This document shows positions 1 to 8,437 of a DNA stretch of 64,000 nucleotides, piece by piece. Every line of letters begins with the position of its first letter. The first letter of the stretch is position 1. The notes under the pieces are model-generated. The model had not been told where the DNA came from. It did no database searches and saw only the letters and a list, made by a program, of their open reading frames with translations. The stretch is from Desertimonas sp963772825 (GTDB lineage Bacteria; Actinomycetota; Acidimicrobiia; Acidimicrobiales; Ilumatobacteraceae): assembly GCA_963772825.1 (NCBI GenBank), contig CAVYYX010000013.1:62001-126000 (forward strand), written 5' to 3'. A program made the position numbers and the translations under genes.

Positions 1-544
1 ACCGATGCGTGGCGCGCGACCAGGCGTCCATCACGCAGCCCGTGAACAGCCACACCGTGCCGTTCGCCGTGCCCCCACGCGGCCCCCGGCGCACCGACAG
101 TCTGGGCAGGCCGAAACGCCGGGGCACGAGGCGGAGGCGCTGAGCGAGGGCCAGCACCGTCGAGCCGGCGAGCAGCAACCGATGATGGGTCAGCAGCTTC
201 AAGGCGAGCCGTTGGGGCCGCGTCGTGACACGCTGCGACGTCGCCAGGGCATGCTTGGTGCCCTCGATCAACCTGCCGAACGGCACGCCACTCGGGCACG
301 CCGGCTCACACCCGCGGCACTGCACGCACGTCTCCATGAACCGCACGAAGTCGTCGTCGATCGCGGCGTCGCGCCACTGCACCGAGCGCATCGCGTCGAT
401 CCGCCCGCGTGGCGAGAGCCCCTCCTCGCCGGTCGCCCGATACGTCGGACAGTGCGGCAAGCACAGCCCGCAGCTCACGCACTGCGCCAACTCGGCGTCG
501 TCGAGTCGCAGCGGCGACGAGGTGCTCACGACCGACTGCGACAT
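1..544 (-). CDS. glcF: Glycolate oxidase iron-sulfur subunit GlcF (3' end outside window)
   Basis: This is the N-terminal 181 residues of the iron-sulfur subunit that passes electrons from the FAD subunits GlcD and GlcE of glycolate oxidase to the respiratory chain. Two ferredoxin-type 4Fe-4S motifs are visible: C22, C25, C28, C32 (CVSCGLCLPHCP) and C73, C76, C79, C83 (CVQCRGCEPACP). The second is followed by the usual basic region and the start of the first cysteine-rich domain (FTGCVMD). The ATG at 544 was chosen because TACGGT lies 8 nt upstream, the leaderless pattern seen throughout the window. glcD and glcE lie about 2 kb away on the same strand, with two opposite-strand genes between. 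Other CCG-domain proteins (for example LutA-like) share this architecture, but the nearby glcDE make GlcF likely. Confidence 0.85.
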   Translation of the reverse strand, partial: MSQSVVSTSSPLRLDDAELAQCVSCGLCLPHCPTYRATGEEGLSPRGRIDAMRSVQWRDAAIDDDFVRFMETCVQCRGCEPACPSGVPFGRLIEGTKHALATSQRVTTRPQRLALKLLTHHRLLLAGSTVLALAQRLRLVPRRFGLPRLSVRRGPRGGTANGTVWLFTGCVMDAWSRATHR

Positions 545-552
545 CGCGCCCC

Positions 553-600
553 ACCGTATCGATCGCCTCACCGTATGATCGACCGTCACCGACGTAGTCT
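553..600. promoter_or_regulatory. Divergent -10 boxes for glcF and the aldehyde dehydrogenase
   Basis: On the minus strand TACGGT (553-558) ends 8 nt before the glcF ATG. On the plus strand TAGTCT (595-600) is followed by 7 nt and then GTG at 608. Both fit the TANNNT-N6-9-start pattern of leaderless transcripts. No good -35 is seen. Confidence 0.55.
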
Positions 601-607
601 CGCAACC

Positions 608-1997
608 GTGGCCGAGTTGTCCGAGATCGCCGAGCTCGTCAGCCGCGTGCGCGCTGGCGCGGCCGCCGGTCTGCTGGCGAGCGAGGAGGCCCGAGTCACT
701 CAGCTGCGCCAGCTCAAGCGGCTGCTCGAGGAAAATGACGCGCCGGATCAGCGACGCCCTCGCCGCCGACCTCGGCAAGTCCCCAGTCGAGTCCTACGCC
801 ACCGAGACGTCGTTCGTCGTCGGCGAGGTCGAGCACGCCATCGAGCATCTCGGCCAGTGGATGCAGCCGACTCGGGTACGGGTCCCGCTCACCCTGCGTC
901 CCGGCAACGCCCGCGTCGTACGCCAACCGCTCGGCGTCGTGCTCATCGTCGCCCCATGGAACTACCCCGTGCACCTGACCTTCGCCCCGCTCGTCGGCGC
1001 CCTCAGTGCGGGGAACACGGCGATCCTCAAGCCGTCGGAGGCGGCACCGGCGACCTCGACGCTGATCGCCGAGCTGGTGCCCAAGTATCTCGACGGACGT
1101 TTGGTGCAAGTCGTCGAAGGCGGCGCCGAGCAGACGACCGCGCTGCTTGCCGAGCGGTTCGACCACATCCTCTACACGGGCGGTGGCGAAGTCGCCCGCA
1201 TCGTCATGCGGGCGGCGGCCGAGCACCTGACTCCGGTGACGCTCGAGCTCGGCGGCAAGAGTCCGGCGATCGTCGCCGCCGACGCAGACATCGACGTCGC
1301 CGCCCGGCGGATCGTCTGGGGCCGCTTCACGAACGCCGGCCAGACGTGTGTCGCACCCGACTACGTGCTCGTCGTCCGGTCGGTCGAGGACCGGCTGCTC
1401 GGTGCCGTGCTGCGCGCCGTCCACGACTTCTACGGCGAGAACCCGAAGACCTCGCCGGACTTCGGGCGGATCGTCAACGACCGGCACTTCGACCGGCTCA
1501 CCGGCCTGCTCGACGCCGGCGGCTACGAGGCTGTGGTCACCGGCGGTGGAAGTGACCGGGCGACCCGCTACGTCGCGCCGACCGTGCTCGCCGGGGTCGA
1601 CCCTGGCGCCGCAGTGATGTCCGAGGAGATCTTCGGACCGATCTTGCCGGTGCTCGCCGTCGACAGCCTCGACGAGGCGGTGACGTTCATCAGCGCCAGA
1701 CCGCACCCGTTGGCGCTGTACGTGTTCACCGAGGACACCCCGACCGCAGAGCGGGTCATCGAGCGCACGCGGTCAGGTGGCGTGGCCGTCAACCACACGA
1801 TGATCCACCTCGGCGTCCCTGACCTGCCCTTCGGTGGCGTTGGCGCCAGCGGGATCGGCGCCTACCACGGTGAAGCCGGCTTCGATCGCCTCTCCCACCG
1901 CCGGGCGGTGCTGGTCAAGGCGACGAAGCCCGATCCCAGCGTCATCTACCCGCCGTACAAACGATGGAAGGAAGCGATCCTGCGGCGCGTGTTGTAG
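608..1997 (+). CDS. Aldehyde dehydrogenase (class 3-like), with a frame break near the 5' end
   Basis: An NAD(P)-dependent aldehyde dehydrogenase that oxidises an aldehyde to the acid; the substrate is not predictable. The intact frame is 735-1997 (420 aa). It contains PWNYP (residues 74-78), the general-base Glu171 in LELGGKSP, the catalytic Cys205 in NAGQTCVAP, and a C-terminal YPPYKRWKEAILRRVL tail typical of ALDH3 and fatty-aldehyde enzymes. The missing N-terminus is encoded just upstream in another frame, from GTG 608 (VAELSEIAELVSRVRAG...LLEEN). The two frames join perfectly (ENDA-RISDALA) if one C near 742 is removed. GTG 608 also has a leaderless -10 box. The full enzyme would be about 462 aa, the normal size. 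The break is either a sequencing insertion or a real mutation; a 735 start would give a truncated N-terminus. Confidence 0.8.
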
Positions 1998-2007
1998 GTG
2001 AGCGCGA

Positions 2008-2013
2008 TAGCAT
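2008..2013 (+). promoter_or_regulatory. -10 box for the AlkB-type gene
   Basis: TAGCAT followed by 7 nt and ATG at 2021. It lies immediately after the aldehyde dehydrogenase stop codon, so this gene probably has its own leaderless transcript. Confidence 0.5.
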
Positions 2014-2020
2014 CGAACGC

Positions 2021-2626
2021 ATGTTCCAGGGATCGCTGTTCGGCGACACCCAGACCGGTGTCGATGAGACCTTCGCCCGGCTCGGCCGCCGGGCGCTCGA
2101 CGAGCGTTGTTGGATCGACTTCGCTCCCGACTGGCTGGCCGGCGCCGACGACACGTTCAGCGCCCTCGAGGAAGCGCTCGACTGGGAGCAACGCACCGTC
2201 ACGATGTACGAGCGGCGCCTCCCGGAGCCCCGGCTGACGTCATGGTGGAGCGTCGCGTCGGGAACGGGCGAACCTCTACCGGTGCTGGCCGAAGCCCGCC
2301 GGGCGCTCAGCGACAACTACGGCGTGCGCTTCGACACGATCGGGTTCAATTGGTATCGCGACGGCAACGACTCGGTGGCGTGGCACGGCGATCTCCGCGG
2401 TCCCCGACTCCCCGAGTCGAACATCGCCATCGTCAGCCTGGGCGCCCGTCGCCCGTTCCGCCTGCGGCCGCGCGACGGCGGGCGCTCGATCTCCTACGAG
2501 CTCGGTGCAGGCGACTTGCTCGTGATGGGCGGGGCCTGCCAGCACCGTTGGCAGCATTGCGTCCCGAAACAGCGCGGCGCCGGGGCACGCATCTCGATCA
2601 CGTTCCGCCACAGCGGCATCTCTTGA
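2021..2626 (+). CDS. alkB: AlkB-family 2-oxoglutarate/Fe(II) dioxygenase
   Basis: Probable oxidative demethylase that repairs alkylated bases (1-methyladenine, 3-methylcytosine) in DNA or RNA, using Fe(II) and 2-oxoglutarate. The 201-residue protein shows the facial triad H122-x-D124 (WHGD) and a distal His, probably H179, in WQHCVPK, plus the 2-oxoglutarate-binding arginines in RISITFR (R190, R196). FNWYRDGNDSVAWHGD matches the ALKBH2/AlkB nucleotide-lid region. An upstream start at 1964 would add 19 residues overlapping the previous gene. I prefer ATG 2021 because TAGCAT lies 7 nt ahead and the protein then begins MFQGSLFGD, as is usual for this family. It is convergent with glcE, and a hairpin repeat begins at its stop codon. 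Confidence 0.88.
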   Translation: MFQGSLFGDTQTGVDETFARLGRRALDERCWIDFAPDWLAGADDTFSALEEALDWEQRTVTMYERRLPEPRLTSWWSVASGTGEPLPVLAEARRALSDNYGVRFDTIGFNWYRDGNDSVAWHGDLRGPRLPESNIAIVSLGARRPFRLRPRDGGRSISYELGAGDLLVMGGACQHRWQHCVPKQRGAGARISITFRHSGIS

Positions 2627-2687
2627 TTGGAGTGTTTGCTGCATTGGAGTGTCACGTGCCGACACGCCCCTCAGCAAACGCTCCAAT
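2626..2687. repeat. Nested palindromic repeat (family B) between convergent genes
   Basis: Arms 2626-2641 (TTGGAGTGTTTGCTG core) and 2672-2687 (CAGCAAACGCTCCAA) pair over 16 bp with one mismatch. An inner stem GTGTC/GACAC frames an ACGTGCC loop. A related copy lies at 24791-24869. It starts on the alkB stop codon and ends 2 bp before the glcE stop, so it may act as a bidirectional terminator or mRNA 3'-end stabiliser. There is no T-tract. Confidence 0.75.
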
Positions 2688-2689
2688 GG

Positions 2690-3556
2690 TCAGGGCCGAG
2701 CGAGCACATCGACCCCGGGGTTGAGACGGCCAGTCGGATCGAAATTGTGCTTGATCCGCCGGTTCAGCTCGACGACGGCGGCGCTTGCCTCCACCGCAGG
2801 TTGCGGGTCGGCGTGGTGCACGACGCCGACCCCCACCTCGGCGACGAACGTGCCACGCATGGCGGGTACGTCAGACGGCGAGATCGACCATCGTCCGCCG
2901 GTCGGCAGGTCCGGCGGCCCGTCGGCTTCTCCAAGTGCACACGCCGCGGCGCTCGACGCCACGTCATCGGGATGTCCCTCGAGGAGGACCCACGTCGTGG
3001 TGCCGTCCCAGAGCACCGACGTCGGTCGGTACAGGCGGCGAAACGTCTCGATCGGGTCAGCCGTCGTCACGAACCACTGCTCGAAGCGAGCCCGTGGGCG
3101 CGTCCGCAGGATGACCTCGCCGAGGAACCCGAGCGTGCCGTAGGACCCGACGAGCAATCGGCACAGATCGAATCCACTGACGTTCTTCACCGTCGGGCCG
3201 CCCGCCTTGACCACCTCACCGGCCGCCGACACGTAGCGGGCTTGCAGCAAGATGTCGCGGATCGGTCCGTACCCGAGCCTGCGCAGCCCGCTGCGGCCCA
3301 CCGCCAGCGCCCCGCCGACGGTTCCCGATGGAGGGATCGCCACACACTGCCCGACGGCGGCGAGCGCCTCGTCGAGGTCGGCGACGAGCGTCCCCGCCCC
3401 GCAGCACACCGTCATCTCGTCGCCGCGGAGCCAGTCGATTCCCGTCGGCGGCCGCACGACCCGCACGCCGGCGACCGGTCCCCCGCGAGTCGCGGCGCCG
3501 GTGATCGTGACCTCGCCGCTCGCGCCGACCTCATCGGCGAACCCGCTGAGGTCCAC
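2690..3556 (-). CDS. glcE: Glycolate oxidase FAD-binding subunit GlcE
   Basis: Second flavin subunit of the GlcDEF glycolate oxidase. The 288-residue protein carries an FAD-binding type 4 (PCMH-like) fold: VCCGAGTLVADLDEALA near residue 50, GGALAVGRSGLRRLGYG near 90, and VKAGGPTVKNVSGFDL near 125, where the flavin phosphate is held. It is somewhat shorter than E. coli GlcE (about 350 aa), with a short N-terminus, as in many actinobacterial homologues. It starts with GTG 6 nt after the glcD stop, so the two are cotranscribed. Its C-terminus (NHNFDPTGRLNPGVD-like) is the usual FAD-oxidase ending. It is last in a long operon; glcF, its partner, is transcribed separately further on. Confidence 0.88.
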   Translation of the reverse strand: MDLSGFADEVGASGEVTITGAATRGGPVAGVRVVRPPTGIDWLRGDEMTVCCGAGTLVADLDEALAAVGQCVAIPPSGTVGGALAVGRSGLRRLGYGPIRDILLQARYVSAAGEVVKAGGPTVKNVSGFDLCRLLVGSYGTLGFLGEVILRTRPRARFEQWFVTTADPIETFRRLYRPTSVLWDGTTTWVLLEGHPDDVASSAAACALGEADGPPDLPTGGRWSISPSDVPAMRGTFVAEVGVGVVHHADPQPAVEASAAVVELNRRIKHNFDPTGRLNPGVDVLARP

Positions 3557-3562
3557 GCTGCT

Positions 3563-4990
3563 TCAGACCCAGGCGCCGGCGGGGATCGACTGCACGTCGG
3601 CGCACCGTGCCGGGCTCGGGAGCACCTTGCCCGGGTTGGCGCGCTCGTCGGGGTCGAACGCCCGACGCAAGGCCGATTGGGCGTCGAGGTCGACCGCACT
3701 GAACATCAACGGCATCAGGTCGCGCTTTTCGAGGCCGATGCCGTGCTCGCCGCTGAGCACCCCGCCGGCGGCCACGGACGCCGAGACGATGGCGTCGCCG
3801 GCGGCGAGGACGCGTTCCATCACCCCGGGCTCGCGCTCGTCGAACAGCAACAGCGGGTGCAGGTTCCCGTCACCGGCATGAAACACGTTGAGCACCTCGA
3901 GCTCGAAGCGGGCGGCGATGTCGTACACCTGGGCGAGGACGCCGGGCAGCTCGCGGCGCGGCACGACGGTGTCGTGCAGGTAGTAGTTCGGCTTGATCCT
4001 GGCGATCGCCCCGAACGCTGACTTGCGCCCCTTCCACAGCAGAGCCCGCTCCGCCTCGTCGGCCGCGATGCGCACGCCGCCGACCCCGCGGCGCTCGGCG
4101 ATCGCCACGATCGCCTCCGTCGCCCCATCGACGGCAGCGGGTAGGCCGACGACTTCGATGAGCAACGCGGTGGCCGCGTCGACGGGCAGGCCGGCATGGA
4201 TGTAGGCCTCGACGGCCTGCAGGCAGAGGCGGTCCATCATCTCCATCGCCGCTGGGACGATGCCGGCGGCGATGATGTCGCTCACGGTGGAGGCCCCGGA
4301 CTCGACGTCGTCGAAATCGAGGAGCATCGTGCGGACGACCGGCGGGTTCTGGGTCAGCCGCACACAGATCGCCGTGGCGATGCCGCACATCCCCTCGCTG
4401 CCGACGAACGCCCCGCGCAGGTCGTACCCAGCGGGCTCGGGGTCCTCGCCGCCCAGCACGGTCACCGCCCCATCGGGTAGCACGACCTCGAGGGCCACGA
4501 TGTGGCTGGCCGTGACCCCTTCAGCAAGGCAATGCGGGCCACCCGAGTTGTTCGCCACGTTGCCGCCGATCGTGCACGTCTGCTGGCTGCTCGGGTCGGG
4601 GGCAAAGTGCAGGTCGTGAACCGCGACGGCGCGGCTGAGGTCGAGGTTGAGCACCCCCGGCTCGACCCACGCCCGCCGGGCGGTCGGATCGACGGAGCGA
4701 ATGCGGTTCATCTTCGTGAGTGAGATGACCACCGCTCCGTCCGGCGGCACGGCCCCACCCGCCAAGCCGGTTCCGGAGCCGCGGGCGACGAAGGGAAGGC
4801 CGGCGGAAGCGGTGATCCGCACGCACGCCGCAACCTCGGCGGTCGTGACCGGGAAGCAGACGACAGCGGCGACCCCGGCCATGTGCCCGGCGTCGCGGCG
4901 ATACAGCGACAGCTCGGCACCGGCGTCGCGAACCCGTGCGGCACCAAGCGCTGTGCGGAGCTCCTCGACAACGGTGGCCGTGGCGGTCAT
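3563..4990 (-). CDS. glcD: Glycolate oxidase FAD-linked subunit GlcD
   Basis: Catalytic subunit that oxidises glycolate (or D-lactate) to glyoxylate (or pyruvate), for example in salvage of 2-phosphoglycolate. The 475-residue protein has the FAD-binding PCMH domain in its first half, with RGSGTGLAGGAV (70-81) and GGNVANNSGGPHC (about 141-153). The FAD_oxidase_C domain follows, with HAGDGNLHP and the GVLSGEHGIG signature near the end. The start overlaps the preceding small gene by ATGA, so translation is coupled. glcE follows after 6 nt. D-lactate dehydrogenase (Dld-like) is the alternative; the adjacent glcE and nearby glcF favour glycolate oxidase. Confidence 0.9.
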   Translation of the reverse strand: MTATATVVEELRTALGAARVRDAGAELSLYRRDAGHMAGVAAVVCFPVTTAEVAACVRITASAGLPFVARGSGTGLAGGAVPPDGAVVISLTKMNRIRSVDPTARRAWVEPGVLNLDLSRAVAVHDLHFAPDPSSQQTCTIGGNVANNSGGPHCLAEGVTASHIVALEVVLPDGAVTVLGGEDPEPAGYDLRGAFVGSEGMCGIATAICVRLTQNPPVVRTMLLDFDDVESGASTVSDIIAAGIVPAAMEMMDRLCLQAVEAYIHAGLPVDAATALLIEVVGLPAAVDGATEAIVAIAERRGVGGVRIAADEAERALLWKGRKSAFGAIARIKPNYYLHDTVVPRRELPGVLAQVYDIAARFELEVLNVFHAGDGNLHPLLLFDEREPGVMERVLAAGDAIVSASVAAGGVLSGEHGIGLEKRDLMPLMFSAVDLDAQSALRRAFDPDERANPGKVLPSPARCADVQSIPAGAWV

Positions 4991-5337
4991 CGGCGGGTCG
5001 AGCGATCGGGACGGCGCATGAGGATCACGCGGCCCGGTTCGACGATCTCGCCGTCGACGAGCACCTCGTCACCGTCGGCGAGATGGTCGCGCAGGCGGAC
5101 CAATCTCCCGTCGCGTTCCGCCCTCAGCTCGTCCTCGCGCCGCCGAGCGGCAGTGACTCCCTCGTGAACGGCCCCGGTGACCCGTCGACCGCCGCGCCGC
5201 AGCGCTGTCGTCGCCGAATGGGCGACGTTCGAGGGACGCATCCGGTTGGCGGCTGAGATGACTTTGCGCTTGGCATATCCGGCACTGGCGGCCCCGGTGG
5301 CGACCCCGCCGACGAACCACACGACTCGCCGAATCAC
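4987..5337 (-). CDS. Small basic protein with N-terminal membrane segment, function unknown
   Basis: A 116-residue protein starting with GTG. Residues 3-20 (RRVVWFVGGVATGAASAG) form a hydrophobic, glycine-rich segment likely to enter the membrane, followed by a basic cytosolic region rich in Arg. The C-terminal DGDEVLVDGEIVEPGRVIL resembles a short beta hairpin. I recognise no catalytic motif. It overlaps the DUF948-like gene by GTGA and glcD by ATGA, so it is translated between them. The placement next to a DUF948-like membrane protein suggests the two work together, perhaps at the envelope; that is an inference. Confidence 0.7.
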   Translation of the reverse strand: MIRRVVWFVGGVATGAASAGYAKRKVISAANRMRPSNVAHSATTALRRGGRRVTGAVHEGVTAARRREDELRAERDGRLVRLRDHLADGDEVLVDGEIVEPGRVILMRRPDRSTRR

Positions 5338-5711
5338 GACTCACTCCGCAATCGCCGGACGGCTCGGCTCGTGCCCGTGGCGATGCCGGCGGCCTTGATC
5401 ATCGGCGCCGACAGGGCAGCCCGACCCACTCGGTTGCCGCGCCCGACGACCGAGCTGATCGCCTCGGCCGAGCCGAGGAGGTGATCGAAACGATCGAGGT
5501 CGGCACGGGCGGTCGCCACGGCCTCGGCGGCCGATGCCGTTGACTCCCGCAGTTCGCCGATGACCTGGGAGCTCTCGGTGCGCAGGGAGACGACCTCGTC
5601 GCGCAGGAGGGCGACGGTGTCGCGGACGCGTACCAGCGTGACGACGAGAGCGGCAAAGGCCAGGACGCACAGCACGGCACCGACGATGAGGGCAAACTCT
5701 CCGGCGCTCAC
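5334..5711 (-). CDS. DUF948-like single-pass membrane protein
   Basis: A protein of about 125 residues. An N-terminal transmembrane helix (EFALIVGAVLCVLAFAALVV) is followed by a predicted coiled coil of alternating charged and aliphatic residues (VRDTVALLRDEVVSLRTESS...), the layout of DUF948 proteins. GTG at 5711 lies one base after the rarA stop and gives a protein that begins directly at the helix. ATG at 5732 is possible but would overlap rarA by 20 nt. The role is unknown. It sits in a tight cluster with rarA and the preceding small gene, overlapping the latter by GTGA. Confidence 0.65.
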   Translation of the reverse strand: MSAGEFALIVGAVLCVLAFAALVVTLVRVRDTVALLRDEVVSLRTESSQVIGELRESTASAAEAVATARADLDRFDHLLGSAEAISSVVGRGNRVGRAALSAPMIKAAGIATGTSRAVRRLRSES

Positions 5712-5712
5712 G

Positions 5713-6993
5713 TCACCGAGGGTAGTCCTCATCGTCGGCTGCGTGACGCTCGCTGTCGGCGGGGTGGTACCACGTGCGACCGACCAGTTCGTCAGGGAGA
5801 TAGTGCTGGTCGATGGCGCCACCGTTGTGGTCATGCGGATACTGGTAGCCGACGCCGTGGCCGATTTCGACAGCGCCGCGGTAGTGGGCGTCGCGGAGGT
5901 GAGCGGGGACTTCGCCGAGGGCTCCGGCGGCGACGTCGGCCCGAGCATTCCAGACGGCGAGCGCGCTGGCATTGCTCTTGGCCGCGGTGGCGAGGTGGAT
6001 GACGGCCTGGGACAGGTTCAGTTGGGCCTCCGGCAGGCCGACGAACTCCAGGGCGTGGGCGGCGGCGACCGCCACGACGAGCGCCTGCGGGTCGGCCATC
6101 CCGACGTCCTCGCTGGCGAAGATCACCATCCGCCTGGCGATGAAGCGCGGATCCTCGCCCGCTTCGAGCATCCGAGCGAGCCAGTACACGGCGGCGTCGG
6201 GGTCCGACCCCCGCATCGACTTGATGAACGCGCTGATCACGTCGTAGTGGTCGTCTCGGCCGTAGCGGACTGCGCTCGTCGACAGCGCCGCCTCGGCGTG
6301 GGTGAGGGCGATCGCGTGGGGGTGGGCGAGGGCGGCGGCGACTTCCACCGAGGTGAGGACCTGGCGGCCATCGCCGCCCGCCCGCTCGACGATCAGATCG
6401 ATCGCCGCGGGTTCCGCCGAGGCCTGCAGCGCGTCGAGGCCGCGTCGGGCGAGGGTGGCGAGGCTGTGCGGGTCGAGCGGCTCGAGTCGGAACAGCGTGG
6501 AACGGCTGCGCAGTGGCGGGTTGACCTCGAAGAACGGGTTCTCGGTGGTCGCTCCGATCAGCGTGAGCGTGCCGTCCTCGACGGCCGGGAGCAAGGCATC
6601 TTGCTGGGCCTTGTTGAAGCGGTGGATCTCGTCGAGAAACAGGATCGTGCCGCGACCGTGCTCACCGAGTCGGCGGCGGGCCCGTTCGATCACGTCCCGG
6701 ACGTCCTTGACGCCGGCCGTGACGGCGGAGAGCTGCTCGAACTCTCGAGCCGTCGTGCCGGCGACGGCGAGGGCGAGCGTCGTCTTTCCGGTGCCGGGCG
6801 GACCCCACAGGAGGACCGACGACATCGTGTCCGTCTCGACCAGCCGGCGCAGCGGTTTGTCCGGTCCGAGCAGGTGGGGTTGACCGACGACGTCGTCGAT
6901 CGTCCGCGGGCGGAGCCGGGCCGCGAGCGGCGCCTGACGTCGGAGCCGGTCGGCGGCTGCGTCGTCGAACAGGGTCTGACCGTTGCTGCTCAT
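5713..6993 (-). CDS. rarA: Replication-associated recombination protein RarA (MgsA)
   Basis: AAA+ clamp-loader-like ATPase that acts at stalled replication forks. In 426 residues: Walker A GPPGTGKTT (64-72), Walker B with the DEIHRFNKAQQD signature typical of RarA/WRNIP1, sensor 1 (GATTENPFFEV), an arginine finger region (LRSRSTLFRL), then the C-terminal tetramerisation and MgsA_C region (SEDVGMADPQAL, QYPHDHNGG). ATG 6993 was chosen because it overlaps the Nudix stop by ATGA; an upstream frame to 7191 lies inside the Nudix gene. It is an internal gene of the TPR-nudix-rarA-glcDE operon. Confidence 0.95.
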   Translation of the reverse strand: MSSNGQTLFDDAAADRLRRQAPLAARLRPRTIDDVVGQPHLLGPDKPLRRLVETDTMSSVLLWGPPGTGKTTLALAVAGTTAREFEQLSAVTAGVKDVRDVIERARRRLGEHGRGTILFLDEIHRFNKAQQDALLPAVEDGTLTLIGATTENPFFEVNPPLRSRSTLFRLEPLDPHSLATLARRGLDALQASAEPAAIDLIVERAGGDGRQVLTSVEVAAALAHPHAIALTHAEAALSTSAVRYGRDDHYDVISAFIKSMRGSDPDAAVYWLARMLEAGEDPRFIARRMVIFASEDVGMADPQALVVAVAAAHALEFVGLPEAQLNLSQAVIHLATAAKSNASALAVWNARADVAAGALGEVPAHLRDAHYRGAVEIGHGVGYQYPHDHNGGAIDQHYLPDELVGRTWYHPADSERHAADDEDYPR

Positions 6994-7424
6994 TCCAGCA
7001 GCACGCGCCGGTAGGCCGGCTCCCTGAAGGGAGGGACGTTGTCGATCAACCACTGGCGATCGACCCATCGCCACGCTGTGAACTCCGAACCGTCCGGTCG
7101 CGGCACCACGGCCTCGTCCACGACGCGGAACGTGAACCAACGCTGCACCTGTCCGATTCCCTTGCGGCCGGCGCGGACATCGGGCGGCCACTCATACGGC
7201 ACCCAGTCCGGGTGCTCGCCGACCAAGGTCACGTCGTCGGGTCCGAGACCGGTCTCCTCGTTGACCTCCCGCCACACGGCGTCGAGCGCTTCCTCACCTG
7301 GCTCGATCCCGCCTTGGGGAAGCTGCCAGCTGCCGGGTACGTCAGCCCGTTCGAACGCCAGGATGTCGTCGTCGGACCGAGTGATGACGGCGACGACGCC
7401 GGCGCGGAAGTGTCGGCTGGGCAT
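6990..7424 (-). CDS. Nudix hydrolase, RppH/Ap4A-hydrolase type
   Basis: A 144-residue Nudix hydrolase. The Nudix box G-x5-E-x7-REVNEETGL spans residues 38-60 with the metal-binding E53, E56 and E57. The preceding WQLPQGGI is the RppH/NudH signature, which suggests cleavage of 5'-triphosphate RNA ends or dinucleoside polyphosphates, but substrate cannot be fixed from sequence. It starts 9 nt after the TPR gene stop and ends in an ATGA overlap with rarA. Confidence 0.88.
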   Translation of the reverse strand: MPSRHFRAGVVAVITRSDDDILAFERADVPGSWQLPQGGIEPGEEALDAVWREVNEETGLGPDDVTLVGEHPDWVPYEWPPDVRAGRKGIGQVQRWFTFRVVDEAVVPRPDGSEFTAWRWVDRQWLIDNVPPFREPAYRRVLLE

Positions 7425-7433
7425 CGCGCGGAC

Positions 7434-8381
7434 CTAGCGACCCAGGGCGCGGAGGCGGTTGCGCACGTCGGCGAACTCGGCGTCCTGGGCGGCGACACGG
7501 ACGAACCAGCGTGCCGCCTCCAACGGGTCGCCTGCTCGGTCGTGAAGGTCGCCGAGCACGTACCACTCACGGAGGTGATGAGGCCGCACCCGACGCGGCC
7601 GGGCAGCGACCTTGGCCATCGTTCGCAGCGCCCCTGGGAGGTCGCCCTGGTCGGCCTGCGCGCCGGCGGCGACGATGCGCGCCTCGGCGAACACGTCGTG
7701 GGCCGGTGAGGCCTCGCGGACGGTCGCCCAGATCCGATCGACGTCTGACCATCGCTTGAGCGCCCGATAGCTGTCGGCGAGGACCGGCAGCAGGTCGACA
7801 CGCGGGTTCAGGGCCTGCGCCGCCTCGAGCTCTTTGACCGCGTCACGCCACCTCCCAAGTCGGTAGTTCACGAGCCCGGCGACCTCGTGCACGGCGGCGA
7901 CACCAGGGACCTCGCGCAGCAACGGGGTGATGGCCCGCCGGGCGTCGTCGAGCCGGTCGCGATCGAGGGCGTACTCGGCGTCGGCGAGGCGCAGGGCAAG
8001 TTGCTGGCCGCGGCGCTTGTCGCGGGCCTGAGTGATGATGTCGGCGTTGATGCCAGGATCGACGCGTCGGACTTGCTTGCGGCGGCTGCCGACCGCCGCG
8101 GCCCGTGCTGCTGCCCCCACGGCCTCGTCGCGCACGTCGGCGGCACCTTCATCGATCCACACGTCGAGGGTCCGTTCGTCGATGCGCTGGCGTTCGGCGT
8201 CAGGGTCCCGTGGTGCACGCGGCCCGCGCCGGGCGTCGACTTCGCGAGCACGTTGCTGGGCAGCGGTGAGCTTGCGCGGCGGGCGAGCGTCGGGGCGACG
8301 GCCGCGCCCCGCCGATCCGGGGCGCCGCGCCGGGGATCCGCCCGGTCGTCCCCCGCGACGATCTGGGCGACGTTCGGGCAT
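7434..8381 (-). CDS. TPR-like protein with basic N-terminus, function unknown
   Basis: A protein of about 315 residues in two parts. The first 60 are extremely Arg/Pro/Gly-rich (PERRPDRRGGRPGG...), probably disordered and able to bind nucleic acid. The rest is helical with tetratricopeptide-like periodicity (ADAEYALDRDRLDDARRAI, VAGLVNYRLGRWRDAVKELE, WYVLGDLHDRAGDPLEAARW). ATG 8381 was chosen over 8408 because TAGCAT (8390-8395) lies 8 nt upstream, the leaderless pattern. It heads the operon that runs through nudix and rarA to glcE. No specific function is recognisable; TPR repeats usually mediate protein contacts. Confidence 0.7.
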   Translation of the reverse strand: MPERRPDRRGGRPGGSPARRPGSAGRGRRPDARPPRKLTAAQQRAREVDARRGPRAPRDPDAERQRIDERTLDVWIDEGAADVRDEAVGAAARAAAVGSRRKQVRRVDPGINADIITQARDKRRGQQLALRLADAEYALDRDRLDDARRAITPLLREVPGVAAVHEVAGLVNYRLGRWRDAVKELEAAQALNPRVDLLPVLADSYRALKRWSDVDRIWATVREASPAHDVFAEARIVAAGAQADQGDLPGALRTMAKVAARPRRVRPHHLREWYVLGDLHDRAGDPLEAARWFVRVAAQDAEFADVRNRLRALGR

Positions 8382-8389
8382 AGCAGTCG

Positions 8390-8395
8390 ATGCTA
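8390..8395 (-). promoter_or_regulatory. -10 box of the TPR-nudix-rarA-glcDE operon
   Basis: TAGCAT on the minus strand, 8 nt before ATG 8381. The same hexamer precedes the AlkB gene. Confidence 0.5.
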
Positions 8396-8424
8396 CGAGC
8401 GCCGACATGGTCTTCGTGCCGAGG

Positions 8425-8430
8425 TAACGT
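8425..8430 (+). promoter_or_regulatory. -10 box of the PEBP-family gene
   Basis: TAACGT, then 7 nt, then ATG at 8438. It lies 30 bp from the divergent TPR -10 box. Confidence 0.5.
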
Positions 8431-8437
8431 CCGCGCC

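Noticed and set aside
5..1555. Long plus-strand open frame of 516 codons
   Set aside because: Most of it is Arg/Pro/Ala-rich shadow of glcF and the aldehyde dehydrogenase. Only its short stretch around 608-740 is real, as the displaced N-terminus of the dehydrogenase.
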